Below are positions 20,805-30,804 of a stretch of DNA of 64,000 nucleotides, piece after piece. The notes beneath the pieces were generated by a model. That model saw only the letters and a list, made by a program, of their open reading frames with translations. It searched no databases and had not been told where the DNA came from. How positions within the stretch are numbered: the stretch's first letter is position 1; each line of letters begins with the position of its first letter. The DNA is from Auricularia sp. M13 (taxonomy: Eukaryota; Basidiomycota; Agaricomycetes; Auriculariales; Auriculariaceae): assembly GCA_037042915.1 (NCBI GenBank), contig CM073202.1, positions 1,426,001 to 1,490,000 of the forward strand. Direction: 5' to 3'. A program made the position numbers and the translations under genes.

Positions 20805-21983
20805 TTAGACTCTTGCGTTACGCCGCAAGATACCTGCTGAGCGGGCGGAGGACCTTCTTCCGCAGGTTGGATGCGGACTTGGAGATGTCGCCGAACGAGC
20901 GCGAGATGGTGCCGTAATGGCCGCGGAGCGACGCGCTGGGACGAAGCCCTCGGGGAGCATGGCGTCGTCCTGCGCGTAGCGGTGCTGTTTGGCGCCGGTC
21001 CCGGCGAGCAGGTGCATGTCCGCGCGCGTCGAGTGTGAGGTGAGGAGCGTCGGCTTAGGCGCGCGCAGCGACGCGAGCGCGGCGTCGAGCGAGCGCGTGC
21101 GGATGTGGCGCTTAAGCGAGAACGCGCTCGGCGGCTCCAGCGGCGCGTACACGCCCGTCTCGCTGAGCTCGGGCAGCACGATGCGATGGTGCGTCTCACG
21201 CCTGCCGAAGCTGGGGATCGCGCTGCGCGCCGTGCGCGGGAGGCCGGGCAGGACGACCTCGTCGAGGCTGGTGATCGACCCGCCGCGGCGGTTGCTGGAC
21301 GCCGTGCGCCGGGACGTCGCCGTCGTGCGGCCCAGCGCCCGCGGCCACGAGATCTCGACCGAGTGCACGCGCCGGTGCGACTTTTTGAAGTTGGCCGTCG
21401 CCGTCGCCGTGGGCTTGGGCGGCGCGGGGACGGCGACAGGGGCCGGCTGGGCGCGGACGTTGGTGAGACTGTCGCAGTACTGCTCGAGATGGCGCAGCGT
21501 GCGCAGGACGGCCTCCTGCTCCGCGGTGGGCGGCGGTGGCAGCTCAGGAGCGGGCACGGACGGCGGGGCGGGCCGCCTAGGAGCGTAGGGGCTCTCGCGG
21601 CAGTTGAGCCGCCAGCTGCCCACGGGCTGGCCGTTCATGGCGACGTTGAGGCGGTCGCGCATGTGGCTCGTGCGCCGTGGCACCATGAGGAAGTCCGCGC
21701 TGGGACGCACGCCCGGCGTGAACGGGCTATTGAGCGAGCGCGAATCGGCGTCATCCGGCTCAATGACCTCTATGACGGGCGACGGCGGCGCCGCCGGGGC
21801 AGAATTCGGCAGAAGCGACGTGGGGAGCTGCAGTCTCATGAGCGTGGAAGGGTATGCGTGTGCACCGGCTGAACGAGTGAAGCCAGGCAGGGGGTATGGG
21901 TCTTGAGGAAAAGGCAGAGGGGAGGAGCCTCGCGTAACGCCGGCAACGGTCTTATGAACGGATACAGGAACCGCACCAACCAA
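20805..21983 (-). CDS. Intrinsically disordered protein of unknown function
   Basis: One uninterrupted frame of 392 codons with the high third-position GC of the neighbouring genes. It is rich in Pro, Ser, Arg and Ala, with short motifs that look like kinase sites (RRVHSVEIS, HIRTRSLDAAL), VIEVIEPDDADSRSL near residue 75, and a possible short helix (AEQEAVLRTLRHLEQYCDSL) around residues 155-175. No domain, signal peptide or membrane segment is visible. Either ATG 21983 or ATG 21839 (MRLQLPTSLLP) could start it. Composition resembles the split disordered gene at 7.3-11.7 kb, but I see no shared sequence. Function cannot be inferred. Confidence 0.6.
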   Translation of the reverse strand: MVGAVPVSVHKTVAGVTRGSSPLPFPQDPYPLPGFTRSAGAHAYPSTLMRLQLPTSLLPNSAPAAPPSPVIEVIEPDDADSRSLNSPFTPGVRPSADFLMVPRRTSHMRDRLNVAMNGQPVGSWRLNCRESPYAPRRPAPPSVPAPELPPPPTAEQEAVLRTLRHLEQYCDSLTNVRAQPAPVAVPAPPKPTATATANFKKSHRRVHSVEISWPRALGRTTATSRRTASSNRRGGSITSLDEVVLPGLPRTARSAIPSFGRRETHHRIVLPELSETGVYAPLEPPSAFSLKRHIRTRSLDAALASLRAPKPTLLTSHSTRADMHLLAGTGAKQHRYAQDDAMLPEGFVPARRSAAITAPSRARSATSPSPHPTCGRRSSARSAGILRRNARV

Positions 21984-22312
21984 TGCGTATAGGGGCTATC
22001 TTCCCGTCACGCGCGAGCTAATCGGAAAGCCTGCAACCCATATCGGTACAATAGGATATTCGCGCGCAACGACGACGACGGTGCTCGTATTATAGTGACA
22101 AGCCAGCCAAGACGGCGGCACAAATATGTAACAAGGCCCGGCGATGCGCACGGCAGCAGTCAGAGAGAGAGAGAGAGAGGGAGAGATACCAAGACAAAAA
22201 AAGCATGCGAGGAGACAGAGCACAATGCGTGGACGTGACTGGGAAAACGAGAGCGAGCAAGGGGTTACGGGGCAGGCAGCATCACGTTGAGCGCGCGACA
22301 CGGTCAACTCAA
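21984..22312. other. Intergenic spacer with a GA microsatellite
   Basis: About 330 bases between two minus-strand genes: the 3' flank of CDK1 and the promoter side of the disordered-protein gene. It contains an AG dinucleotide run at about 22,162-22,178. Nothing else is seen. Confidence 0.5.
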
Positions 22313-23748
22313 TCACCGTGTCACCGAAAGCTTCGACTTGGCGTCAGCAAAGTAGGGGTGGATGAGCGCCCGTTTGCCTGTGGAACAAGGACGGTCAGTG
22401 GATCCGCGCAAACACCACGAACAAGGCGGGACAGACCAGATATGCGTTTTGAGGTGTCGTATACCAGCATTTGCTGCAGGAGAGCAAGCGATGAATAACT
22501 GCTATATGCGGTATAGGTAGGCCATACCTTGATGAGATCGACACCGGGGCGCTCCAGACCCACGAACATCTTGTCAAAGTCGCCGCGAGCGCTCCACTGA
22601 GGGAACGTCGGCTTAAAGTCAGGCAGCGAGCTCACGCCGGGCCAGATTTGTTCGTTCGGGGTGCCAAACACCCTGTGTGACGCGTCAGAGGCGAGCGCCC
22701 GTTATGAAATGAACGTCGGCGCCGTACTGGAAGATCTTGAAGATCTGGTCAATTTCGGAGTCGCCGGGGAAGATGGGGCAACCACGCAGGACCATCTCGG
22801 CGAATATACAGCCGATCGACCACATGTCGATCGCGGTCGAGTAGTGACGGGAGCCGAGCAGGACCTCGGGCGCGCGGTACCAGAGCGTGACGACCTGGTA
22901 GAAAAAAGCGCGTGAGACGGCGTTCGGCAGGACGCGACGGCGAAGTCACGTGCCTCGTGGGTGTAAGTGCGCAGGGGAATGCCGAAGGCTCGGGCAAGGC
23001 CAAAGTCGGCGAGCTTGAGGTTGCGGTTGGAGTCGATGAGCAGGTTCTGTGGCTTGAGGTCGCGGTGGAGGATGCGGTGGGAGTGGCAGTAGACGATGCC
23101 GAGGTTGAGCTGGTAGGCGAATTTCTGGCGGAGACGGGTGTCAGTCGGTGCGACGGGAGCAGACGGCCGTAGCCATCAGCGCACAGCCCAGGAAGCGGCG
23201 GGGCGCGAGGGCGTGCCGCGGGGCGCGAGAAACACGTTGCGGACGCGTGTGCGGGCTGGGCAGCGACGGCGGGTGCCGCGGATGGCGACGGGCTCACCTT
23301 GACGAGGTCGAGCGAGATCGGGTCCTTCTGGGTGTTGCGGGAGTCCATGTAGCGCTTGAGGTCGGTGTCGAGATACTCGCAGACGAGATAGAGCTTCTGG
23401 TCCTGGTGCACGATGTCGAGCAGTCTGTGGCGCCGGTGAGCTCGGCGGCTGCTCGCTGCGGGCGGCGGCGACGGGCACATACTTGACGATGTTGGAGTCC
23501 TTGAGCTCCTTGAGCAGGCTGATCTCGCGTATCGCGGTCGACGGCACGCCCTCGTCCTCGGCCTCGAGCCGGATCTTCTTGAGCGCGACGATTTCGCCCG
23601 TCCGGACGTCGCGCGCCTTGTAGACGACGCCGTATGTGCCTGCAGCCCCGCCCAATCGTCATCGTCAGCCCCGGCGGTCCATCCAGGCACGCCCCGACGC
23701 GTCGCACGCACCCTCGCCGATCTTTTCGAGCTTGGCGTAGTTGTCCAT
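22313..23748 (-). CDS. CDK1: Cyclin-dependent kinase 1 (CDC28/cdc2 orthologue)
   Basis: Starts [13 protein letters not shown] at 23748. The glycine loop [12 protein letters not shown] (with the inhibitory Thr14/Tyr15 pair) spans the first intron. It also has [11 protein letters not shown] (catalytic Lys) and the PSTAIRE cyclin-binding helix, exactly conserved. Then come [51 protein letters not shown] (activation-loop Thr) and [20 protein letters not shown]. The C-terminal lobe ends [15 protein letters not shown] at 22313. About six short introns interrupt it (for example GTGCGT after GEG). It is the master mitotic kinase; regulation by Wee1-type Tyr15 phosphorylation is expected from the conserved loop. 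It lies head to head with the arrestin-like gene over about 460 bases. Confidence 0.95.
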
Positions 23749-24211
23749 CGCGTCTGCCGGTCTCTGCGCGGTAAGAAAGAGAGGGAGCGGAGTACCGGAT
23801 GCAATCTGCCGTGCAACCTCAGACTCCAACCCCGGGCTTTGTACTCGCCTTGCCCGCTTTGGGCATGCCTTTGTACCACGACACTGCACCGCCCGTCGCC
23901 GTCGGTCGCTGTCCATTCATCGGCCTTGCCAGTTGCCACCAGTCCGGCTCGCGGCCCGTTCATCTGCGCGCATCATACAGCAACGCATGCTCCAGCGGCG
24001 TTTCAGCTATTTCTCACTCATTCGAAATGTACGGGAACGACGAGCTCTATCGTATGGCCAGTCGCCCTACATAAACACGCTCGAGGATCCCAGCTCTTCC
24101 TATGACAGGATTATGGGCGCTTATCACGCGTCCCTTGCTTTTATCATATAATCGACCCCGCACTGGCAGTTTGTTCATTGGCATCCCACTCTGTCTCCTT
24201 CAGCTCGCGCG
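23749..24211. promoter_or_regulatory. Divergent promoter region, CDK1 / arrestin-like
   Basis: About 460 bases between two start codons on opposite strands. TA-rich patches near 24,060-24,160 precede the plus-strand gene. No clear TATA box or repeat is seen. Confidence 0.5.
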
Positions 24212-25850
24212 ATGCTTTCGAGTCTCGTTGGCCCGCGCGCGTCTATTAAGCTGCAGCCGTACGAGAACCTGCTGTACTTGTATCCTCTCAGCGACTTCGA
24301 GCGCCTCGAGTTCACTGCACCAACCGGCCATACGTTTGGCGGAAATGTCGTCATATCTCTTCCAAAGCCTCGCGAAATCAAGTCGCTCGTGGTCAAGCTC
24401 GTCACCTACTATACCATGACTATACCAGGGCACCAGTGCGTCTTCAGCATGCCTTATCGCTCTCACTGCTCACTTGCAGATTGCAACTAGGTCTGAATCT
24501 GGCGTCTTGGCAGAATTCACCACAGAGCTCACTCTGCCACCCAAACTCGACAGTGGCGAGCATACGTGCGTACCAGTTGGGTGACATGTATGCGGTGCGC
24601 GCTGGCTGACAGTCGCAGCTGCGCGTGGACTCTGACCATCCGCGCGATAGCGCGCCGTACGAACGTTGTGCCTATGGGCGTGTGTATAACCGACTCCAAG
24701 CCGTTGCCGAGACCTCGAAAGGCACGCTCAAGACCGAGATCCCCCTGGAAGTGATTGTGAACCCTGCCCCGTGAGTTCATTATCGCACTTGCGTGCCTGC
24801 GTGCAGTGGCCATAGTAAGTCTGCATGACTGACTGCATATCAGCGAAGGGGAGATGTTCGCCTTGCACGAAACGATTGAAGGCTATAATGCCGAAATTGG
24901 CGTGCGTTTCCACGCATTCTACGCTCCAAGCGAGACCTTATCTTTGCCTATGTCCAGCCGTACCACATGACCCTCAGCTCGGAACAGGTCACAGTCGGCG
25001 GCGCTGTACACTTCACGCTCAACCTCGCATCCGTGCCAGCCGACACCTACATCCATTCCGTCTCCGCCCACATCAAACAGGCGTACTCTCTTCGTTCGCG
25101 CACGAGGCCGGGTCTCACGGTCACCCCGGGCCCCCACGAGCGCCCCGTCTTCGTCCTGGATCACCGCACGCTCTGGCGGCACCCCGAGACGCCGCACCCC
25201 TTTCCGCCGGAGAAGCCGGGACAGCCCAGCACCGTCCTGCGCTCCTACAGCTCGCGGCCGCCCGGAGCGGAGATCCTCGCTTTCGTTCAGCAAGGCGAGA
25301 GCCTGGAGCTGAGCCACGTCGCGCGCATGCCGGACGACGACCTGTTGCGAGCGACGACGCAGCATCCGAGCAACTCGCCCATAGGCATATCGCACCAGGT
25401 CATGCTGGAGGTGCGCTTTTCCGCCCCCACCGGTGCCAGCACGAGTGCCGATGGGGCCACGCCGTGCGCGCTTTACGGGCTGAACGGCCCATTGTCATAT
25501 CTTCTGTGCGTGACCTTTGCTCTAATTCTAAACCGGTGAAAAGTATACTTAGGCTGATGTGAATCTGTTAGTGCCGCTGCATGCTTGACAGCGTACTCCT
25601 CCCGTCGTACGACGACGCTGTGGGCGGTATGCTGCAGGATGATGACGGCAGTGGTAGACGTCGGCGCGGTCCGCGCTTTGGCTGCCCGGGCGAATGCGTG
25701 TGCGTATACACGCTTGAGCATCTGCTCCTGAAGCAACACGCCAGGCTGCTCATGGCACACGAGAATTCGGCGACCGAAGGACACGTCGCGCGTTCAGATG
25801 AAATATTCATCGAAAACAAGATCACACATTCAACGCCAATCCCGGTTTGA
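24212..25850 (+). CDS. Arrestin-like (alpha-arrestin) domain protein
   Basis: Starts MLSSLVGPRASIKLQPYENL. The arrestin N-type strands follow: GHTFGGNVVISLPKPREIKS, LVVKLVTYYTMTIPG, ESGVLAEFTTELTLPP, and SAPYERCAYGRVYNRLQAVA with GTLKTEIPLEVIVNPAP. The C-type domain has YHMTLSSEQVTVGGAVHFTL then SVPADTYIHSVSAHIKQAYS, later IGISHQVMLEVRFSAP, and after a last intron DSVLLPSYDDAV, close to the LxLPxY ending typical of these proteins. At least four introns are needed. Fungal alpha-arrestins recruit Rsp5-type ubiquitin ligases to membrane transporters, usually through PPxY motifs; none is obvious here, so the role stays open. Confidence 0.75.
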
Positions 25851-25911
25851 GAACGGGTGTCTTGAGCGGGCTACTGTACTATGTGTAATTGCACCGTTGC
25901 CTAATTCGCCT

Positions 25912-27408
25912 TTAATACACAGGAAAGAGTGGGTCTACTGCTTTGCTCCAGCTGCGCAATCCACCTATCACGTCCACAATGCGCTGGGATCCATCTGTCG
26001 CCACGGAACGAAGAGCGTCGGCAGCGATTTGGGAATCGTTGCCCAGCCTGCACACCACATATATTGGCCGCTTATCGTCACCAAGATGTGAACTGGGAGA
26101 GCTGACTAGCTCCGTGAGCGGCACGCCTGGACGGAGTCAGTGATGGCTCAGTGATGGCGTGTTAGAGCAGACAAAGACTCACTTGTCGAATTTGGTAGGC
26201 TGCATATGCCGAACTCGACGCGGGGCCGTACGTCGATTATACGACAGTTACCCCGCTGGATAGCTTCTCGCAGATCCTTTCGGCTTGTCAGAGTATAGCA
26301 GGAAGATATGGGCCGCGCATACCGTTGCAGACACGCGTTTGGTCGCGTCACCGGGAGTCAACCCGGTGGAGACGAAGTCTGGTGTGGCCCCTCCGCAAAA
26401 TTGCACATAGTCTGTTTGCTCTATGCGGCCCAATTTGCGACCATCTTCACCACACGCCGCGCATGTCTTGCTTCTTTTGCGCAACTTGATGCTTCGGAAC
26501 GGCGGCGTGGACAGCGCAGAGAACAGTAACAGATTGGGCTGGCCCTCTCTAGCGCGCGTCAGCAACATCCTTCGACAGTACACTCTGCGCACCGTGCATC
26601 CCAGTAATGATCTTTATCGCCTCGAGTGCTTGCAGCGTGCCAATGGTGCCCGTCACAGCGCCGAGTACGCCAGCCTCTGAGCAGCTGCGCACGCTCGTGG
26701 GCGCAGGCGGTGCGGGGAATAGGCAACGATAGCAGGGGCCCTCGGTGCCCAGATTGTACACACAGAGCTGGCCGTCGAAGCCCAGCGCGGCGCCGGAGAC
26801 GAGCGGGACACCCAGCGCGACGGCCGTGTCGGATATGAGGTACCGCGTCGGCGCGTTGTCCGTGCAGTCGAGCAGCACGTCGTACCCCTCGAGCAGCTCG
26901 CGCGCGTTACTCGGCTCTAGCTGCGCGCAATGCACGTCCAGCTTGACAGTTGAGTTGATCCTGCGCGTGCGCGTGAATGGACGCAGTCACACACACGGGA
27001 CGGCTCACGCACTTGCGCAGGGCGAGGGCAGCAGATTCGGCTTTGGGCATGTTCATGTTCGCGGTGTTCTCGTTGTGCAGCACCTGCCGCTGCAGATTAG
27101 AAAACTCGACGACGTCGTGGTCGATGATGCCCAGTCGTCCTGAGAGAACGAATGTAGGTCAGACCGGGCGTCACGGTGCTGCTGGGACAGTACGCACCAA
27201 CTCCAGCAGCAGCAAGGTACTGCAAGGCCGGACATCCGAGGCCACCAGCACCGACCACGGCCACAGAAGCTGCTTTCAGCTTGCGCTGGGCTGCATGCCA
27301 TCGTTCAGCCCTGCATCGAGAGATCCGCCATCACTTGCCTGGAAGCCCAAACCCATCGAGCACGAGCTGACGACCGTATCGTTGGTACTCGTCCAGTTTC
27401 AAGTCCAT
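25912..27408 (-). CDS. UBA4: Adenylyltransferase and sulfurtransferase UBA4/MOCS3
   Basis: Starts [20 protein letters not shown] at 27408. The E1-like domain has the nucleotide site [57 protein letters not shown], a CYRCLFP zinc half-site, the [20 protein letters not shown] loop where the family's thioester cysteine lies, and the second zinc half-site CAACGEDG. The C-terminal rhodanese domain has [15 protein letters not shown] and [17 protein letters not shown] with the active-site cysteine. The order ThiF-like then rhodanese defines UBA4/MOCS3. It adenylates and thiocarboxylates Urm1, passing sulfur to tRNA wobble-uridine thiolation, and in some eukaryotes also MOCS2A for molybdopterin. About six introns. 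CTU2, another step of the pathway, is in the same window. Confidence 0.92.
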
Positions 27409-27760
27409 TGAATTGGTTGTTCAGACTGATCCGAGTCGAAGGCGAGATAAGATTCAATTGCTCCCGCCGCGCTCAAGATCCCTGCACCGCCACATACCCA
27501 CGCCATCCGCTTGCCATCCGCCCACTCTGGAGAGCTTGAGGTTGGGTGCCCACCTGAGATGATTAGTGGCCACGGAGTTGTACAAAAAGCATGCTGTCAT
27601 TGCTTTCATGGCTAAGCGATACATGGGCTTTAACACGATAGCAACGACGATACATGTCTTCTTCACAATAAGTTATCGTTAGATATAAGATATAAAGGGG
27701 TGCTGCAACGCGCTGTGCAACACGAAATGGGGTAAAATGTCGTGCTGTTTTCTTACTTGC
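27409..27760. other. Intergenic spacer between UBA4 and chitinase
   Basis: About 350 bases, the promoter of UBA4 and the 3' flank of the chitinase gene (both minus strand). I see nothing distinctive. Confidence 0.5.
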
Positions 27761-29992
27761 TCACAACCGGAAGCGCGCAGACATGGCGCGGCGGCGGACT
27801 TCCGCGTTGGATGAGCTCGCGTCGCCCGCGGTACGGCGGTAACCAAAGATGCCACCAGAGCGCGGTTTCTCGGACTCAGGCGTGAGCCACCGCTTGGTTG
27901 CGCCGCAGCCTTCAGCCCAGACCCTGAGAGGCACAAAATGAGAAATAGAGAGATGAGACGAGCTGGAAACTCACTCTGCAGAACCGGGAGTCTCGCCCTG
28001 CGTCCACCACTTGGCCTTGTAGCTCGCGCCGTTGTAAGTCACGCAGGTGCCGCCAGTGTAAGCCGTGGAGGCATCCCAAGCAGCGCCGTCGCCGCCAGAG
28101 CCACCGCCGGTGCTGGGCGGCGCGGGCGTGGGGGCAGGGTCGCAGTCGTCGCCACCATCGGTCGGCGCGGGTGCAGGCTCGCCAGTGGCAGGCGGAGCAG
28201 GCGCCGGGTCGCTGCTGGGCGCCGGAGCAGGAGCGGGATCACTGCTGGGGACGGGGGCCGGCGCGGGGTCGCTGCTTGGAGCGGGCGCAGGAGCGGGCGT
28301 GGTGGGCGGGGCAGGAGCTTCAGTTGGGGGCGGCACCGGCGCCTCGGTAGGGCACGGATCCTCAGTCTCAGTCGGGGCGGGCGCCTCACCGCCACCAGCG
28401 CCAGGGTCCATGGTGGGAACGGGTGCGGGGCCGGCTCGCTGGACGGCACCGGGACGGGGGCGTCAGTGGACGACGGAGCGGGAGCCGGGTCGCTGGTGAC
28501 GGGAGGTGCAGGGGCAGGGTCGCTGGTAGACCGGAGGAGCAGGAGCGGGGTCGCTGCTCGGCGGCGCAGGCTCGGACGGCGCGCCGTTCGAGATGGCGCT
28601 CTTGATCGCTTGGTCAAACCGGTTGTTGGCGCGCGCCTGCGAGGCATCCCAGAACTGTGTGACAGTGAGGAAGAATAGCAAACGCCGCTCCAGTGCTTAC
28701 CATCACGCCGCCGAAGGAGCTGTACTGCGAAGCAGTGTCCTTAGCGATCTTGCCCAGCGTCGCAGCGTCGACGTAGCCAGAGCCAGCCGCAGTCTGCGAG
28801 GCGGGTGCACCGATGTAGATCTTGACGTCCTTGTTGGGGCTCTTGTTCTTTGCCCAGTCATCCCATTGCGCGAAGTTCCACGCGTTGGTGTTGTCGTAGT
28901 TTTGAAGGCCGCAGTAGTTGTTCTGGGAAACTTTTAGAAAATACGACAAGAAGTTTCAAGTGCGCCTTACGTAGAACTGGACGTAGACTGCATCGATCTC
29001 GGCGTTGTCGAGGGTCTCTCCAAGGTTGGCATCGGGGAAGACACACTTTCTGACAGTCAGCCACCGCAATGCAGGCCATAGCTGTGACGATTCCTCACCT
29101 GGGGCGCTGCTGTCACGTAATACTTCTTGCTGGAATCGAAGTGGGTACGAAGCTGCTTCACGAAAGAGGCAAACAGAGGAGAACCGCCTCCCTCAATGTC
29201 CAAATCGATACCATCGAGGATAGCGTCACCGAATGGACGAGTGTCGCTCTTGCCACCGAGGAAAAGATCCCAGATCTAGGTCACGGTGAGCAGCGCTTCA
29301 TATGCATGATAGAACCTTCGCATACCTGGTCAGCAAAGTCGGTTGCTTGCTTTTCGTCGGTAAAGGTGCTGCCTCCAGTCGCGCCACCCATCGACAACGT
29401 GACGATCTTGCCCTTGGCCTGGCAGGTCTTGATGTCCTCGGCCAAGAAGCTGCAGTCAGGGAGCTGGCTGTCGCCGAACGGCTTCTTGTCAACGACACTG
29501 CAAGTCTGCAACCGTGGTGTGAGAGGCTTCTCCGCGGCGCAAACAACAGATCCCGTACGTTTGCCAGGTCCATCTGAGGCAGACCGCCGGGCCCGAAGAA
29601 AACCGTAAGGAAAGAAATCCTGTGGGGAAGATATCAATTCAGCCACGCTGTTTCGCGTCGTAGAACAGAGGCGCGCACGGGAAGGTATCGATGGAGTCGT
29701 CGTCGCAGTACTCTGCCAGGTTCTTCTGGAAGTTGGCAGTGTCCTGACCATTGGCAGCTCCGTACGAGTTCTGGGAAGGCTCAGCAAGACTCGTTGAATA
29801 TTGTGGTGGAAACTGTCCACACCTGTCCCCAGTATGCGACGACATTGCTGAAATGAGGTCAGCAAGGATCCGGACGAACAAGTCAGGGAGAACGCACTCA
29901 TTGCGGCTCATGTCGAAGGCATGGACTCCGGCGAGAGCAGAAAGAGCAGACGTAGAAGCAAAAAGCAAAGATGGCTTGGAAAAAGTCACCAT
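27761..29992 (-). CDS. Secreted GH18 chitinase (class III type) with proline-rich linker and C-terminal chitin-binding module
   Basis: A signal peptide ([20 protein letters not shown]...VHA) starts at 29992. The GH18 barrel follows: [36 protein letters not shown], and the DxxDxDxE active site as [11 protein letters not shown], with Glu as acid/base. Then come [34 protein letters not shown] and [13 protein letters not shown] long linker of SDPAPAP-type repeats leads to a CBM5/12-like module ([20 protein letters not shown] then [14 protein letters not shown]) and a basic tail ending ARFRL. The frame changes by one base near 28,527 and back near 28,428 inside the linker. Read straight through, the linker meets a stop; a predictor might hide this with an artificial intron. 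It probably hydrolyses chitin in the wall. A TATA-like CTATAAAG lies about 80 bases upstream. Confidence 0.85.
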
Positions 29993-30804
29993 GTTGAAGA
30001 AAATAAAAGCAAAGGTGAGAAGAAGAAAGGTGAAGAAAAGACAAGTGATCAAGTCGTCCTGAGTGCATCCTCCCTTTATAGAGTGTCGCGGCCGCTATAA
30101 TTGGCCTTCATCATGGCGCCCTTGCCAACGGGGACCTTCTTGCCATGTTTGCGGTGGAGCGGGACAGTTGTCATGGCCGAAGCAGTGTCAATTGACGCCA
30201 GGGGGCCGCAAGCAGGGGTATAAAAAGCGCTTTGCTGACAGGAGACGATGCACCACATGCGAGACGTTGGAAGACCCAAGGCCACAGCTAGCTCGACGGG
30301 CTGTTCGATATCGTCGTATTCGTTTCGTCGAGCAGGCAACCACTGCCACATGCGCGCCGTCGTCATCGAGAACGGCATGCACAGCATTCCGGTCCCTTGA
30401 CCAAAACGCTTGCACTGCAACCCGAGCGCAGGATCAAGCTGAAGCATTGCCTAATCCTACTAGGTGCTGACCGCGTTGGCCCGTCGGACAGCGCAGCGCG
30501 GGTGCGCATAATAGCCAGATATGCTGCAGCAAGGAAGAAAGGCTGCGTGCATCTACACTCCGGCGGGACCGTCACAGCAAGCGCAGCGTGCACGCCAGGT
30601 CGTGATCCAGATCCTGCGGTGGACGAAGGGCTTGGCGGATATCTTGGCTCTTACAGCATATATAAGAACCGCCATCCGCTCGTCGAGATGTCTTCCCCAC
30701 TTGTCTTCACTTTCTTCCAGGCCACCTTTCGCCTGCCTTTACCCTTTCTACCTCCACTGCTCCATATTTTTTCTTCGTTTTATCTTTATATTCTTTGAAA
30801 AGCG
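29993..30804. promoter_or_regulatory. Bidirectional promoter region between two GH18 genes
   Basis: About 810 bases between divergent chitinase starts. A TATA-type box lies near each gene: ctataaag read on the minus strand at about 30,072-30,080 for the left gene, and tatataag at 30,659-30,666 for the right gene, followed by a pyrimidine-rich leader up to ATG 30805. A third, TATAAAAA at 30,219-30,226, faces right with no gene close behind it. Several short open frames here show no splice or family support. Confidence 0.6.
30659..30666 (+). promoter_or_regulatory. TATA box of the right-hand chitinase gene
   Basis: tatataag about 140 bases before the start codon, followed by a C/T-rich leader typical of strongly expressed fungal genes. 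Confidence 0.6.

Noticed and set aside
22162-22178. Regulatory GA element
   Set aside because: A simple dinucleotide microsatellite. Nothing shows it is more than that.
30063-30470. Small plus-strand gene in the chitinase promoter
   Set aside because: Composition and position suit promoter sequence. No family resemblance, and it overlaps other open frames of equal quality.
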